Assembly: GCA_002729515.1 (NCBI GenBank)
Contig: PBYF01000120.1
Location: forward strand, 1 to 52,168
DNA: 52,168 nucleotides
Source of the DNA: Deltaproteobacteria bacterium
Lineage (GTDB): Bacteria; Myxococcota_A; UBA9160; SMWR01
Direction of reading: 5' to 3'
Each line of letters opens with the position of its first letter. The first letter of the stretch is position 1. This document shows positions 16,359 through 26,640 of the stretch, in pieces. A program made the translations under genes and the position numbers. The notes below the pieces were generated by a model. That model saw nothing but the letters and a program-made list of their open reading frames with translations, had not been told where the DNA came from and did not search any database.

Positions 16359-17222
16359 GTGACGCTTCGCGCCGGCTTCATCGGACTCGGAAACCAGGGC
16401 AAGCCCCTGGCGGCAAACCTCGTGACAGCGGGTTTCGAGACGACTCTCTACGACATCGTCGACGCGCCCGTCAGAGAACTCGCGGCCCGGGGTGCCAAGG
16501 CCGCGTCCTCCCCCCGCGAGGTCGGCGCCGCTTCCGACGTAATCGGCATCTGCGTGCCCGAGGACGATCACGTGCGCGCCGTCATGCTCGGAGACGACGG
16601 TGTGCTGGCCGGTGCCCCGTCGGGAACGATCGTGGCCATCCACAGCTCGATCCTGCCCGAGACCGCAATTGCCCTGGCTGGAGAGGCAACTTCCCGCGGA
16701 ATTTCCGTTCTCGACGCCTGCGTAACCGGCGGCGCCGCGCGCGCCCAGCAGCAGCAGATGACGTATCTCGTGGGAGGAGACGCGGCCACTCTGGCCAAGG
16801 CCCAGCCGATCTTCGAAACCAGTGCCGTGAAGATCATCCACGCGGGTCCCCTGGGATGCGGAGCAAAGTTAAAGCTCTGCATCAACCTTCTGACCTACAT
16901 CCAGTGGGCCGCCGCCTACGAGTCCTACCAGCTGTCGAAGGCCGTGGGGTTGCCCGACGGCGTATTCGAGGAAGCGGGCGCCTCCAACGGCCAGATCACT
17001 CCGCTGATGCAGACCTACCTCGGAACCCACAAGATCCCCGAAGACGCGCGACACAGCGAACCCGTGCAAGAGCTGATGCGCGGACACATGAACATCGCTG
17101 AGAAGGACCTGGCCTGGGCGCTCCAGCTGGCGCGCAAGGCCGGCGTCTCACTTCCCGTCGGTGGACTCGTCTCCCAGTTGATGGCGCGGCTCTACGGCGT
17201 CGACGACGACGGGCGGCGCTAG
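16359..17222 (+). CDS. NAD(P)-dependent 3-hydroxyacid dehydrogenase family (HIBADH/GLYR-like)
   Basis: A 287-residue two-domain reductase. The N-terminus AGFIGLGNQGKPLAANL carries the GxGxxG nucleotide loop of the 3-hydroxyisobutyrate/glyoxylate reductase family. The substrate segment DACVTGGAARAQ replaces the usual DAPVSGG, and the catalytic Lys lies in GCGAKLKLC. The C-terminal all-helical domain is complete. The GTG start follows AGGAGG by six bases. A GTAGACTGG motif 29 bases upstream also occurs before the 10487 gene and could be a -10-like element. Substrate is not predictable. Confidence 0.85.
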   Translation: MTLRAGFIGLGNQGKPLAANLVTAGFETTLYDIVDAPVRELAARGAKAASSPREVGAASDVIGICVPEDDHVRAVMLGDDGVLAGAPSGTIVAIHSSILPETAIALAGEATSRGISVLDACVTGGAARAQQQQMTYLVGGDAATLAKAQPIFETSAVKIIHAGPLGCGAKLKLCINLLTYIQWAAAYESYQLSKAVGLPDGVFEEAGASNGQITPLMQTYLGTHKIPEDARHSEPVQELMRGHMNIAEKDLAWALQLARKAGVSLPVGGLVSQLMARLYGVDDDGRR

Positions 17223-17258
17223 ACCGGCGTCCGGACCGAGCGGGAACCGGTGGCGGCA

Positions 17259-18161
17259 TCAGCGGATGCGTTGCCCCCAGTCGCGGATGCGCGCATCCGC
17301 CCAACGCGATACCCCCCTGACCAACACGCGCCGCTTCGCGGCGGCAAAGCCGGCGTGCCGGAGGTACACGTGCAGGAACCGCAGGCGGTCGGTTTTCGGA
17401 AGCCACGGGTAGAGATGCCGCACATAGGCCTCGAGTTGTCCCAAGGCCCGCACCCGCCGGCGCCGACTGAGCCAGGCGCAGCGCTCGAGCGCCTCGAGAT
17501 CGAGCACCACCAGCGTGGCGTCCGCACACCACAGCAGGTTCGAATGTTTCAGGTCGTGGTGGTCGAGACCCGCCGCGTGGAGCCGTCCAATCATTTCACC
17601 GAGCCGGCGCGCGAGATCCCGGCGCTCCGCCCGTGCCCCGCGCAGCCGCGAGATTGCAGCGGGCAGCGGCTCGCTATCCGTCACAAAGCCGGTAACGAGA
17701 AAGCTTTCCCGCACCGCCGCAAAGCTGCGCCGTTCGCCCCAGGCGACGATCCGCGGCGCGGCCAGCCCGATCGCGTGTACCCGCGCCGTGCCGGCGACGG
17801 CGCGTCGAGCCCGCGATCCCCGCAGCCCCTCAGCAATCGCGCGGTGCAGCCCGCGGGTGTGGTTCCACTTGACTGCCACTTCGGTGCCGTCTTCGAGCCG
17901 TACCCGGCTCACGGTCGAGTACCGGCCCCGGTGCTCGAGCGCCTTCGGACCCCGCCTCACCTTCGCGCGATGCCGCGCCAGCGCGCGAAGCAACTCTTCG
18001 GCGCTGCGTTCGGGACAATGCCGCAGGAGCAGCCCGCTCCCTCGCGACGTCGTAAAGGTGTCGCCCTTCAGAGCCGTTGCTCGATCCCGCGCGTGCGCTC
18101 CATCGCCTCCCCGCCTCGCTCCCGCCGCACTCGATGTAGCGAGACGGGGATGCGCCGGCAA
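17259..18161 (-). CDS. Kdo/WaaP-like lipopolysaccharide kinase family protein
   Basis: A protein-kinase-fold enzyme of about 270-300 residues resembling Kdo kinase/WaaP/RIO-type sugar kinases of the cell envelope. The ATP-binding Lys is in GTEVAVKWN, the catalytic loop is DHHDLKHSNLLW and the metal-binding segment VVLDLEAL. The C-terminus is Arg-rich. The only standard start in frame is a TTG at 18161, but the first 30 codons are poor in codon bias and look non-coding. The protein may instead start near 18071 (CTG, LKGDTFTT). It is convergent with the HIBADH-like gene. A role in phosphorylating lipid A core sugars is inference. Confidence 0.75.
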   Translation of the reverse strand: MPAHPRLATSSAAGARRGGDGAHARDRATALKGDTFTTSRGSGLLLRHCPERSAEELLRALARHRAKVRRGPKALEHRGRYSTVSRVRLEDGTEVAVKWNHTRGLHRAIAEGLRGSRARRAVAGTARVHAIGLAAPRIVAWGERRSFAAVRESFLVTGFVTDSEPLPAAISRLRGARAERRDLARRLGEMIGRLHAAGLDHHDLKHSNLLWCADATLVVLDLEALERCAWLSRRRRVRALGQLEAYVRHLYPWLPKTDRLRFLHVYLRHAGFAAAKRRVLVRGVSRWADARIRDWGQRIR

Positions 18162-18439
18162 CTCGTATCCGGCACGCTCTTCGGTATGGCCGGTATGGCA
18201 CCGAGCGCACCCTCGCGCAGTGGCTGGATCCCGTCACCCGGCTGGGACGTGTTCTGGATGTTCTCGGCACCCGGGGGCGGGGCGCGGGTTCTGCTCGGCA
18301 CCGGCCGCGTGGACCTCGGCCCAGCCGCCCTCGGAGTCCTCGCCCTGCGAATCAACTCGCGCTACCACCACAGTCGAGGCGAAAGCCAGGGCTTCCCCTG
18401 CTACGTCACATCGCAATCCTGCCGGGCCTGGCAGGAGTC
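18150..18439 (+). pseudogene. Possible 5' half of a frameshifted small gene
   Basis: From ATG 18150 a frame reads MRRQLVSGTLFGMAGMAP and later DVFWMFSAPGGGARVLLG with strongly GC-rich third positions, the codon pattern of real genes here. It stays open to 18557, but the coding signal moves to another frame near a run of seven G (18445-18451). Either this is the 5' half of the gene continued at 18440-18676 with a frameshift, or a separate overlapping gene. The first bases overlap the uncertain 5' end of the kinase gene. No family recognised. Confidence 0.35.
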
Positions 18440-18676
18440 GTGGTGGGGGGGACCTGCCCCTACGCCAACTGCCCGCCCTTCAACTCGGCTGGCTTCGCCC
18501 ACGGGGAACGCATCAATGCAATCGCCCATACCGACCGCTGGGTCCTCGGTGCCGTGATGGGCTTCTTCATCGCCGAGGAACTCGTCCACTACTACTGCGA
18601 TCATTGCCTCTTCTATTTCCGAGATCCAGCGATCCGGCGCAAGACAGGAACACTGTTGCTCGACGAAACACCGTGA
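18440..18676 (+). CDS. Small Cys/His-containing protein coupled to the tyrosine phosphatase
   Basis: Residues include GGTCPYANCPPFNSAG, a hydrophobic LGAVMGFFIAEELVHYY and CDHCLFYF. The GTG start at 18440 follows AGGAG by five bases, giving 78 residues. The frame is also open upstream, with a hydrophobic LRHIAILPGLAGVVVGG. The stop overlaps the phosphatase GTG start as GTGA (18673-18676), which is good evidence that the frame is translated. Two Cys pairs (CPYANC, CDHC) could bind a metal. No family recognised. See the frameshift note for the upstream frame. Confidence 0.55.
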   Translation: MVGGTCPYANCPPFNSAGFAHGERINAIAHTDRWVLGAVMGFFIAEELVHYYCDHCLFYFRDPAIRRKTGTLLLDETP

Positions 18677-19794
18677 GAAGCCTCGGACCCCGTCTCGCCC
18701 GGCCCGGCCTCGCACTCCTCGCGGTACTGGCCGCTTGCATCGCAACCCCACCGATCATCGAGCCGGTCCTACGAGACCGCCCAAGAGTGGAACGTCTCGA
18801 CGCGCTTACAGTACGTGTGCGCTGGCCCGAATCCTTCGCAACGGGCCCAGTGAGCGTCCGGGCCTCCACCTCGCCGCAGACGAGCCGAACCGGGACGCTT
18901 CTCGGCACCGGCGTCGGGCAGCTGACCCTGCATTCGCGCACGGAGGACGGCCCGGCATCCGACCGCCAGCGGCTCTTCTACACCCTGTTGCCCCAGAACG
19001 GCGGTCCTGCGGCAATCGTGGCGGAGCGCCGGCTGCCACTGGAGGGTGCCGACAACTTCCGCGACTTAGGGGGTTACGCCACCGCGAACGGACGCCACGT
19101 GCGGTGGGGTCGCCTCTACCGCTCGAACGCACTGGGGAACCTGACCGAGCGCGATCTCGAATACCTGTCCCAGGAGAAAATCCAGCTGGTCTGCGACTTC
19201 CGCACGGAGCCCGTGCGACGCGCGGATCCGGATCCACCGATTCCGCCCATACCCGCCAAGAATCTCGACATCCCCGTCGCACAACAGGGTGTCAATCCAC
19301 GCCAGATGCGCGAACGCATCCGAACCGGCGGGATCAGCGCGCTCGGGATCAGAAACACCTTGCTGCGTGCTTACCGGAACTTCGTGATCAAAGATTCGGA
19401 CCGCTGGGCAACGCTTCTCGAACGACTCTCGGACATAGACAACCTGCCGACAGTGATGCACTGCACAGCGGGCAAGGATCGCACCGGCTTCGCGTCGGCG
19501 CTGGTGCTGCTGACGCTCGGTGTCCCCGAAGAGGCGGTCTTCGAGGATTATCTGCTTACAAACAACTACCGCAAAGAGTATTTCGCGTTCGTGCTGCGTT
19601 GGGCGCCGCTCTACTCGTTCTTCCGCACGGATCCAGACGACCTGCTCCCGCTCCTCGAAGCCCGCCCCGAGTACCTCGCGGCCTCGCTATCCGCGATCCG
19701 CGAACGCTACGGCTCGCTGGATGCCTACCTCGCGGGGCCCCTTGGCGTCACTCCGGAGCGCCGCGCCGCACTCGAACGCAACCTCTTGCGTTAG
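18673..19794 (+). CDS. Tyrosine-protein phosphatase (Y_phosphatase3/SIW14-like) lipoprotein
   Basis: A 373-residue predicted lipoprotein (lipobox LAAC, C22) with an N-terminal fibronectin-like region (about 35-115) and a C-terminal phosphatase domain. NFRDLGGYATANG (128-140) and the P-loop HCTAGKDRTG (C264, R270) are diagnostic of bacterial LipA/Y_phosphatase3 enzymes, which dephosphorylate phosphotyrosine or phosphoinositides. It would act outside the cytoplasm. The GTG start overlaps the preceding small gene. Its stop overlaps the converging RHH-GYF gene stop in TTAG (19791-19794). Confidence 0.88.
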   Translation: MRSLGPRLARPGLALLAVLAACIATPPIIEPVLRDRPRVERLDALTVRVRWPESFATGPVSVRASTSPQTSRTGTLLGTGVGQLTLHSRTEDGPASDRQRLFYTLLPQNGGPAAIVAERRLPLEGADNFRDLGGYATANGRHVRWGRLYRSNALGNLTERDLEYLSQEKIQLVCDFRTEPVRRADPDPPIPPIPAKNLDIPVAQQGVNPRQMRERIRTGGISALGIRNTLLRAYRNFVIKDSDRWATLLERLSDIDNLPTVMHCTAGKDRTGFASALVLLTLGVPEEAVFEDYLLTNNYRKEYFAFVLRWAPLYSFFRTDPDDLLPLLEARPEYLAASLSAIRERYGSLDAYLAGPLGVTPERRAALERNLLR

Positions 19795-20360
19795 GCAGTC
19801 GGCTTTTTCGTCGGGGGCACGGGCGGGGGGCCAGTCAAATCGGCCACACCCGGCACCTCACTCGCCGGCTTCCAATCGGACATGCCCGGACACCACACGA
19901 GGGTGTCGCACTCAAAGCGCCGGGCGCGTGCCTCTGCCGCCAATTCATCGCGCGAAAGCGGGCCCCGGGCGCGCCCGTCCTGAACCACGTGCCACGCGAT
20001 CGGCGGAGGCGGCGGGCCATCGCTGCGGCGTTCGGTGGCTGCAAGTTCCTCGTCGACGTCGCACCAGGCCCCGCGGCGGCGGCGGCGGTGGCGGCTGGCC
20101 TCGCGGTTGCGGGTCAGGCGTTCACGCGCGGCGTCGGCCTCCTCGAGCACATCCCCGAATAATCCCCCGACATCGTCGCTCACCGATTCGACGACATCGA
20201 AGACTTCCTCGAGGACGTTGCGGACCAGGTTCGAGGCCGGAACGCGCAGGTCATCGGCGATACGACGGATGTCGGCTGCCAGGTGATCGGAGACGCGGGT
20301 GTGGAGCACACGTTCCTTGCGGTGATGGCCGCCACGCGCCGACCCCGATTCATCAGGCAT
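19791..20360 (-). CDS. Ribbon-helix-helix-like / GYF_2 domain fusion protein
   Basis: A 189-residue soluble protein. Residues about 18-58 (TRVSDHLAADIRRIADDLRV then PASNLVRNVLEEV) look like a ribbon-helix-helix DNA-binding module. An acidic then basic linker (RHRRRRRG) leads to GPPPPP and a GYF_2 domain (122-172: WHVVQDGRARGPLS, DTLVWCPGMSDWKPASEV). The C-terminus carries a second proline stretch (GPPPVPPTKKP). GYF domains bind proline-rich peptides, so self-association is possible. The ATG at 20358-20360 is used because the protein then starts before the RHH; codons upstream lie in an AT-rich non-coding gap that holds an inverted repeat. Confidence 0.7.
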   Translation of the reverse strand: MPDESGSARGGHHRKERVLHTRVSDHLAADIRRIADDLRVPASNLVRNVLEEVFDVVESVSDDVGGLFGDVLEEADAARERLTRNREASRHRRRRRGAWCDVDEELAATERRSDGPPPPPIAWHVVQDGRARGPLSRDELAAEARARRFECDTLVWCPGMSDWKPASEVPGVADLTGPPPVPPTKKPTA

Positions 20361-20375
20361 AGATCTCAATGTAAT

Positions 20376-20392
20376 ACAATGGATCACATTGT
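20376..20392. promoter_or_regulatory. Inverted repeat in the RHH-GYF promoter gap
   Basis: ACAATG-N5-CATTGT is a perfect inverted repeat, with an extra CAATG at 20368-20372, in an AT-rich patch unlike the rest of the window. A TTGACA hexamer reads on the minus strand at its edge (20390-20395). It lies 16 bases upstream of the RHH-GYF ATG, a fitting place for autoregulation. Confidence 0.45.
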
Positions 20393-20447
20393 CAATTTGC
20401 TGGTGTCTCCTGCACAACGACCCGACTCACTGGCTACGCTGGGTGAC

Positions 20448-21545
20448 ATGGGGGAGCCGGATCCGCTCGAGGCGGCGGTGCGCGCCGTCCGTGCCTTCGC
20501 TGCTGGCGGCGATCCCGGGGTGCCAACCCCGCTGGGTCTCGGACATATCCACCGCACCTACGCGGTGAGCTGCGGGGATCGGGACCTGGTGCTCCAGCAC
20601 CTCAATACCGAGATCTTCCCCGATCTGGACGCGCTGACCGAGAACCTGCTGCGGGTTACGCAACACCTGGCCCAGGCAGAAACGCGTTCGGAGCCCGAAC
20701 GTCGGGTACTGACGGTGGTGCGGGCTGCAGACGGCGGCGCGCTCCACCGGGACGCCAGCGGCGGAGTGTGGCGGGCCTTCGCGAAGATCCGAGACGCCGA
20801 AGCCGCAGGGTCGACCCGCGATCCGTCGGCGCTCGCCGCAGCGGCCGCTGCGTTTGGAGATTTCGCCCGAAAGCTCAGCGAGCTTCCGGCACCCCCGCTA
20901 CACACCACCATCGCCCGCTTCCACGATTTTCCACGACGCCGGGGCGTCTTCGAAAACAGCGTCGCAACCGATCCCTGCGGCCGCGCGGCCGGCGCGACGG
21001 AAGCCATCGCCGCCACCCGCGACGCCTGCACCCAACTCGAGCGATTGCTCCCCGAGGCGGAGCTGGCCAACCTGCCCCGCCGGGTCGCCCACCACGATTG
21101 CAAGCTCGACAACCTGCTCGTGGATTCGACCAGCCGTGAACCCCTTTGCGTAATCGATCTCGACACGACCATGCCCGGCACCTGGCTCTCGGACTTCGGC
21201 GAACTGGTGCGATCGGCCACCGCCGGCGCTCCCGAAGACGCAGGCGACACGTACCGCGTGGAAATCGACGTCGCGGCATTCGACGCCCTGGCCAGCGGCT
21301 GGCTGCATGCAACAGCACCTTTGCTGATCGACGCCGAGCGGCGTGCACTGCCTCTGGCCGGAGCACGGCTCGCGGCCATGAACGGACTGCGCTTCCTGAC
21401 CGACTACCTCGAAGGCGATGTCTACTTTCGCAGCTTGCGCAGCGACCAGAATCTCGACCGCGCGCGTACCCAGACGCGGCTGGCCGTCGCGCTGCTGGCC
21501 CGCGTGGCGGACCTCCGAGACTGCGTGGAGCGGGCCCTCGACTAA
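20448..21545 (+). CDS. NahK-like kinase (aminoglycoside-phosphotransferase fold)
   Basis: A 365-residue APH-fold kinase. The catalytic loop VAHHDCKLDNLLVD and metal segment VIDLDTTMPGTWLSDFGELVR closely follow the N-acetylhexosamine 1-kinase (NahK) pattern, and the length is near the 359 residues of NahK. Such enzymes phosphorylate sugars at C1 for UDP-sugar salvage. I chose the ATG at 20448; two earlier in-frame ATGs would run through the AT-rich operator region. It faces away from the RHH-GYF gene. The sugar substrate is not proven. Confidence 0.82.
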   Translation: MGEPDPLEAAVRAVRAFAAGGDPGVPTPLGLGHIHRTYAVSCGDRDLVLQHLNTEIFPDLDALTENLLRVTQHLAQAETRSEPERRVLTVVRAADGGALHRDASGGVWRAFAKIRDAEAAGSTRDPSALAAAAAAFGDFARKLSELPAPPLHTTIARFHDFPRRRGVFENSVATDPCGRAAGATEAIAATRDACTQLERLLPEAELANLPRRVAHHDCKLDNLLVDSTSREPLCVIDLDTTMPGTWLSDFGELVRSATAGAPEDAGDTYRVEIDVAAFDALASGWLHATAPLLIDAERRALPLAGARLAAMNGLRFLTDYLEGDVYFRSLRSDQNLDRARTQTRLAVALLARVADLRDCVERALD

Positions 21546-21550
21546 TCACT

Positions 21551-21566
21551 CCCGCCCAGAGGCGGG
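21551..21566. terminator. Hairpin between convergent NahK-like and SPATA20-like genes
   Basis: CCCGCC-CAGA-GGCGGG, a 6-bp GC stem with a tetraloop, sits six bases past the kinase stop and 57 bases past the converging gene's stop. No clear U-tract. Confidence 0.4.
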
Positions 21567-21623
21567 GAAGGAAACCACTTCTCTCAGTACGCCGGTTGAT
21601 GGACCGAGGCTTCTACCCGAGCT

Positions 21624-23923
<2,300 letters not shown>

Positions 23924-23927
<4 letters not shown>

Positions 23928-24652
23928 AACGGCTCCTTGTGGGGCCTCAAATCCAGTTCGAGCGTCCAGGCGGACCGATCCTGGCGGTGCAGGTTCCAGT
24001 AGGCCTCTGCGATGGCATCCACCGCGAGCATCCCGTCCGCTCCGAGCCTCTCCTTCAGCTGTGGAAAACGGGAATTGACGGCGTTTCCGTCGATCACGCC
24101 GTCGATCACCACGTGACCCACGTGCAGACCCTGGGGGCCAAACTCCCGCGCCATTCCGTGGGCCAGAGCGCGAAGCCCCGCCTTCGCCGACGCGAACGCG
24201 GTGAAAGGCGGGCGCGAGCGCAGGGAGGCTGTCGCTCCCGTGAAGATCAGACTTCCGGCTCCAACGGGGACCATGCGCCGCGCTGCCGCACGTCCCACCA
24301 AAAAACCTCCAAAGCAGCAGACACGCCAGAGCCCCTCGAAGAACGCATCGTCCATTTCGAGCAGCGAGCGGAAGCGGTTGTTGCCGACGTTGAAGACCAC
24401 GAGTTCCGGTACGCCGGCTTCGCACTCGGCCGCATCGAAGACCGCCTCGACGTCAGCCGCGTCGGTGGCATCCCCGGCGACAGCAGTCGCAGCCCCGCCA
24501 GCCTCACGAATCCTGCCAGCGACAGCCGCAACCCGCTCTGGGGTCCTGCCGCTCGGGAAGACGTGCAGCCCTTCGCGCGCAAAGCGCCGGCAGAGTGCAG
24601 CACCGACGCCCTCATCGGCACCCACGCCGAAGACGACGGCCGCTTTCGTCAC
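23924..24652 (-). CDS. Short-chain dehydrogenase/reductase with altered active site
   Basis: A 242-residue SDR. The cofactor loop is [15 protein letters not shown] (GxxxGxG, 9-17), and NVGNN (88-92) stands for the usual NNAG. The catalytic YxxxK is FASAK: F153 replaces Tyr while K157 remains, so ordinary SDR acid/base chemistry is doubtful. The GTG start is 27 bp after the Sel1 gene stop. It is coupled to the SPATA20-like gene. It may be a binding protein or use another proton donor. Confidence 0.85.
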
Positions 24653-24679
24653 ATCGCAGAACCTAGCACGGCAGTCAGC

Positions 24680-25327
24680 TCACGAGTCGGGATCCGCGCC
24701 TTCCAGGTTGAGGTCTGCGGGCACGGGGAGCCCATGAGCGATGCGCCACTCGCGAACGAGGACCCCTGCCCTGCGGCGCTCTTCGGTCGTGGTGTTCTTC
24801 AGGTAGTCGGGGACCGTAACCCGGGCCACAAGACCGCCCGTCTCGACGGCCAGTACCATCCACATCAGTCCGCGAATGCGATCGCGGCGCACACCGGCAC
24901 CCCGAAAATAGGCGATACCCACCTCCAGCTGCGCCTTCGAATGGTTCTGCTCGGCTGCCAGCTCCAGCCAACGGACGGCCTCCGCCGGATCGCGCGCAAC
25001 GCCACGCCCCTTCGAATAGGACATCCCCAGGTGAACTTGCGCACGGGAGTTTCCCCGCTCGGCCGCCTTGCGAAACCACACGTAGGCCTCGACTGGATCT
25101 TTTTCTACACCCCGACCGTACAGATAGTTGAAGCCAACCCAGAATTGTTCCTCGGGCGTCGTGTAGCGCTCCTCCAACGGTATTTCCGGTGCGGGTGCGA
25201 CCTTCTCCGCCTCCAGCTCTTGAACGGTGTCCACCTCATCGCCATCCGCTGCCGAAGCGGCCGGCACCGCACCCGTCGCAATCGGGAGCAGTGCCACGAT
25301 GAGAAGCAGACGACAGAAGCAGGCCAT
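24680..25327 (-). CDS. Exported Sel1-repeat protein
   Basis: A 215-residue protein with a signal peptide (MACFCRLLLIVALLPIATG, cleavage near ASA/AD) and about three Sel1-like repeats, for example FWVGFNYLYGRGVEKDPVEA and HLGMSYSKGRGVARDPAEAV. Sel1 repeats form alpha-solenoids that scaffold protein complexes, often in the envelope. The ATG at 25327 follows GGAGG by nine bases. It belongs to a minus-strand run with a lipoprotein and a TIGR04073-like protein upstream. Confidence 0.85.
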   Translation of the reverse strand: MACFCRLLLIVALLPIATGAVPAASAADGDEVDTVQELEAEKVAPAPEIPLEERYTTPEEQFWVGFNYLYGRGVEKDPVEAYVWFRKAAERGNSRAQVHLGMSYSKGRGVARDPAEAVRWLELAAEQNHSKAQLEVGIAYFRGAGVRRDRIRGLMWMVLAVETGGLVARVTVPDYLKNTTTEERRRAGVLVREWRIAHGLPVPADLNLEGADPDS

Positions 25328-25376
25328 CAGGTCTCGCCTCCGCGGAAAATGGCCAGTGTACCGAACGTCCGAAAGA

Positions 25377-25727
25377 TCAGAGAATCCGGCCGCCGCGAAC
25401 CAGGCAGTCGGACTTGCGAGTGAACCGGGTCCCATCGCCCAGGCTACAGCGAACCACGATGTCGTCCGGATCGCTCTCGACCGGCTCTCGCTGCCACGCT
25501 TCCTGCCACCACCCATCCACCCTATCCGTCCAGGTGGCGATCCAGTCCGGCTCCTTTTCGCGAGTACCCCGGACAGGCTGCCGGTCCGACTCGGTGCTTT
25601 CCACCTCATGCGGACCCATGCGGCCCGAGTGCCGGTCCATGCTGGCCTGGCTCTTGTCGAGCTCTTCCAATACGAAGCAACCCTGGCATAGCCAAGCGAT
25701 TAGCGCGGTGGCGAGCAGACGGCCCAT
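25377..25727 (-). CDS. Small lipoprotein of unknown function
   Basis: A 116-residue protein with a lipoprotein signal (MGRLLATALIAWLCQGC, Cys 17). The mature part is charged and hydrophilic with a Trp-rich patch (WIATWTDRVDGWWQEAWQ) and ends in CSLGDGTRFTRKSDCLVRGG, where two Cys could form a disulfide. The ATG at 25727 is chosen because it gives the signal; the frame is open further upstream as a shadow of the next gene. No known family recognised. Confidence 0.65.
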   Translation of the reverse strand: MGRLLATALIAWLCQGCFVLEELDKSQASMDRHSGRMGPHEVESTESDRQPVRGTREKEPDWIATWTDRVDGWWQEAWQREPVESDPDDIVVRCSLGDGTRFTRKSDCLVRGGRIL

Positions 25728-25765
25728 ACCGAACGTATCGGCAGAACGAGCGGCCTTCCTGACGC

Positions 25766-26212
25766 TCAGCCCTCGTCGTGCTCCGCCCAGGGCAGGAGTG
25801 TGACGCGCGGCACGGGGCTCTGCATGTACAGGAAGGGAACCCACGAAAAGGCGAAGTCGAACGTTCCGGTAAAGACCCGGTAGGCCATCTGGCCGATACC
25901 CGCGAAAACTCCCACGACGGGGCCCGTGTACGTCGAGGCAGGAAGGCTGCTGAAGACCTCCGAGCCCTCCATCGCAAAGTAGACGGGATCGGCCGGCGCA
26001 GTCAGCATGCCGTTCACCCCGACCGAGGCCCGGTTGGCCATGTCTCTCGCCCATTCCTGCACTGTGCCCGGGTCGTCCGTCGCGGGCCGCCGGTGACGAT
26101 TCGGGTGTTCGCCAGCGGTCGGGGCGGCGCTTTCGTCCGAAGCCGGCGCAACACCGGACAGCGCGAAAGCCAAGACGAGCGCCGTGCTCAGAGAGGTGCG
26201 CATTCGACCCAT
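25766..26212 (-). CDS. TIGR04073-like exosortase-associated exported protein
   Basis: A 148-residue protein with a signal peptide (about 1-25). The segments ANRASVGVNGMLTAPADPVYF and GPVVGVFAGIGQMAYRVFTGTFDFAFSWVPF follow the TIGR04073 pattern (a Gly-rich N-terminal element, then a GxxxGxxxxxxR hydrophobic stretch and a Phe/Pro end). That family tends to occur in genomes with exosortase systems, but no exosortase gene is in this window. GGAGG lies ten bases before the ATG. It leads a run of five minus-strand genes. Confidence 0.6.
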   Translation of the reverse strand: MGRMRTSLSTALVLAFALSGVAPASDESAAPTAGEHPNRHRRPATDDPGTVQEWARDMANRASVGVNGMLTAPADPVYFAMEGSEVFSSLPASTYTGPVVGVFAGIGQMAYRVFTGTFDFAFSWVPFLYMQSPVPRVTLLPWAEHDEG

Positions 26213-26359
26213 GAAAACCGGTCCTCCAGGGCGTGAGGTCCTTATTCTAACACCACACCCCCCGGGGCGGCAGGTCTTTCGCAGTGGCTCCCCAGGCTCC
26301 GGGGCAGGACCGGTTGTGGGTCCCCGGCAGATCCGGGAAGATGCGGCCGGGAGGCACCC

Positions 26360-26608
26360 ATGGCTCTGGTTCGGCTCGCCATCGACTACGAGTTCTCATC
26401 TCGGCAGTGGTGGGACCAGGGCGGCCAAGACCTCTGGGAAGCGCTCGCCGACGCTTCGGAAACAGCAGCTATCGTCCTCGACGAGGCCCTGGCCGACTCC
26501 TGGCTCGCCCAGGCCGGCTCGCTCCCCGGGTGGAACGATGGGCCCGAATACGCGCCCCACCCGATCGCCGTATCCCCGGCGGACGAAGAAGACGAGGCAC
26601 TCGTCTGA
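26360..26608 (+). CDS. Small acidic protein of unknown function
   Basis: An 82-residue protein with no signal or membrane segment, rich in Trp, Asp, Glu and Ala (DYEFSSRQWWDQGGQDLWEAL) and ending in an acidic ADEEDEALV. GGGAGG stands five bases before the ATG. It is followed after 32 bp by the first TMTC-like gene. No family was recognised. Confidence 0.55.
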   Translation: MALVRLAIDYEFSSRQWWDQGGQDLWEALADASETAAIVLDEALADSWLAQAGSLPGWNDGPEYAPHPIAVSPADEEDEALV

Positions 26609-26620
26609 ACCGAGACGCAG

Positions 26621-26636
26621 CGCGAGTATACTCGCG
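26621..26636. promoter_or_regulatory. 16-bp palindrome containing a TATACT element next to a GTG start
   Basis: CGCGAGTATACTCGCG is a perfect 16-bp palindrome. Its centre includes TATACT, a good -10 hexamer, only eight bases before the GTG at 26641. This spacing would suit transcription of a leaderless mRNA or repression by a dimeric protein. Confidence 0.4.
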
Positions 26637-26640
26637 GCGC

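Noticed and set aside
20448-21545. Aminoglycoside resistance phosphotransferase
   Set aside because: The fold is shared, but the IDLDTTMPG and DFGELVR pattern and the length fit NahK-like sugar kinases better.
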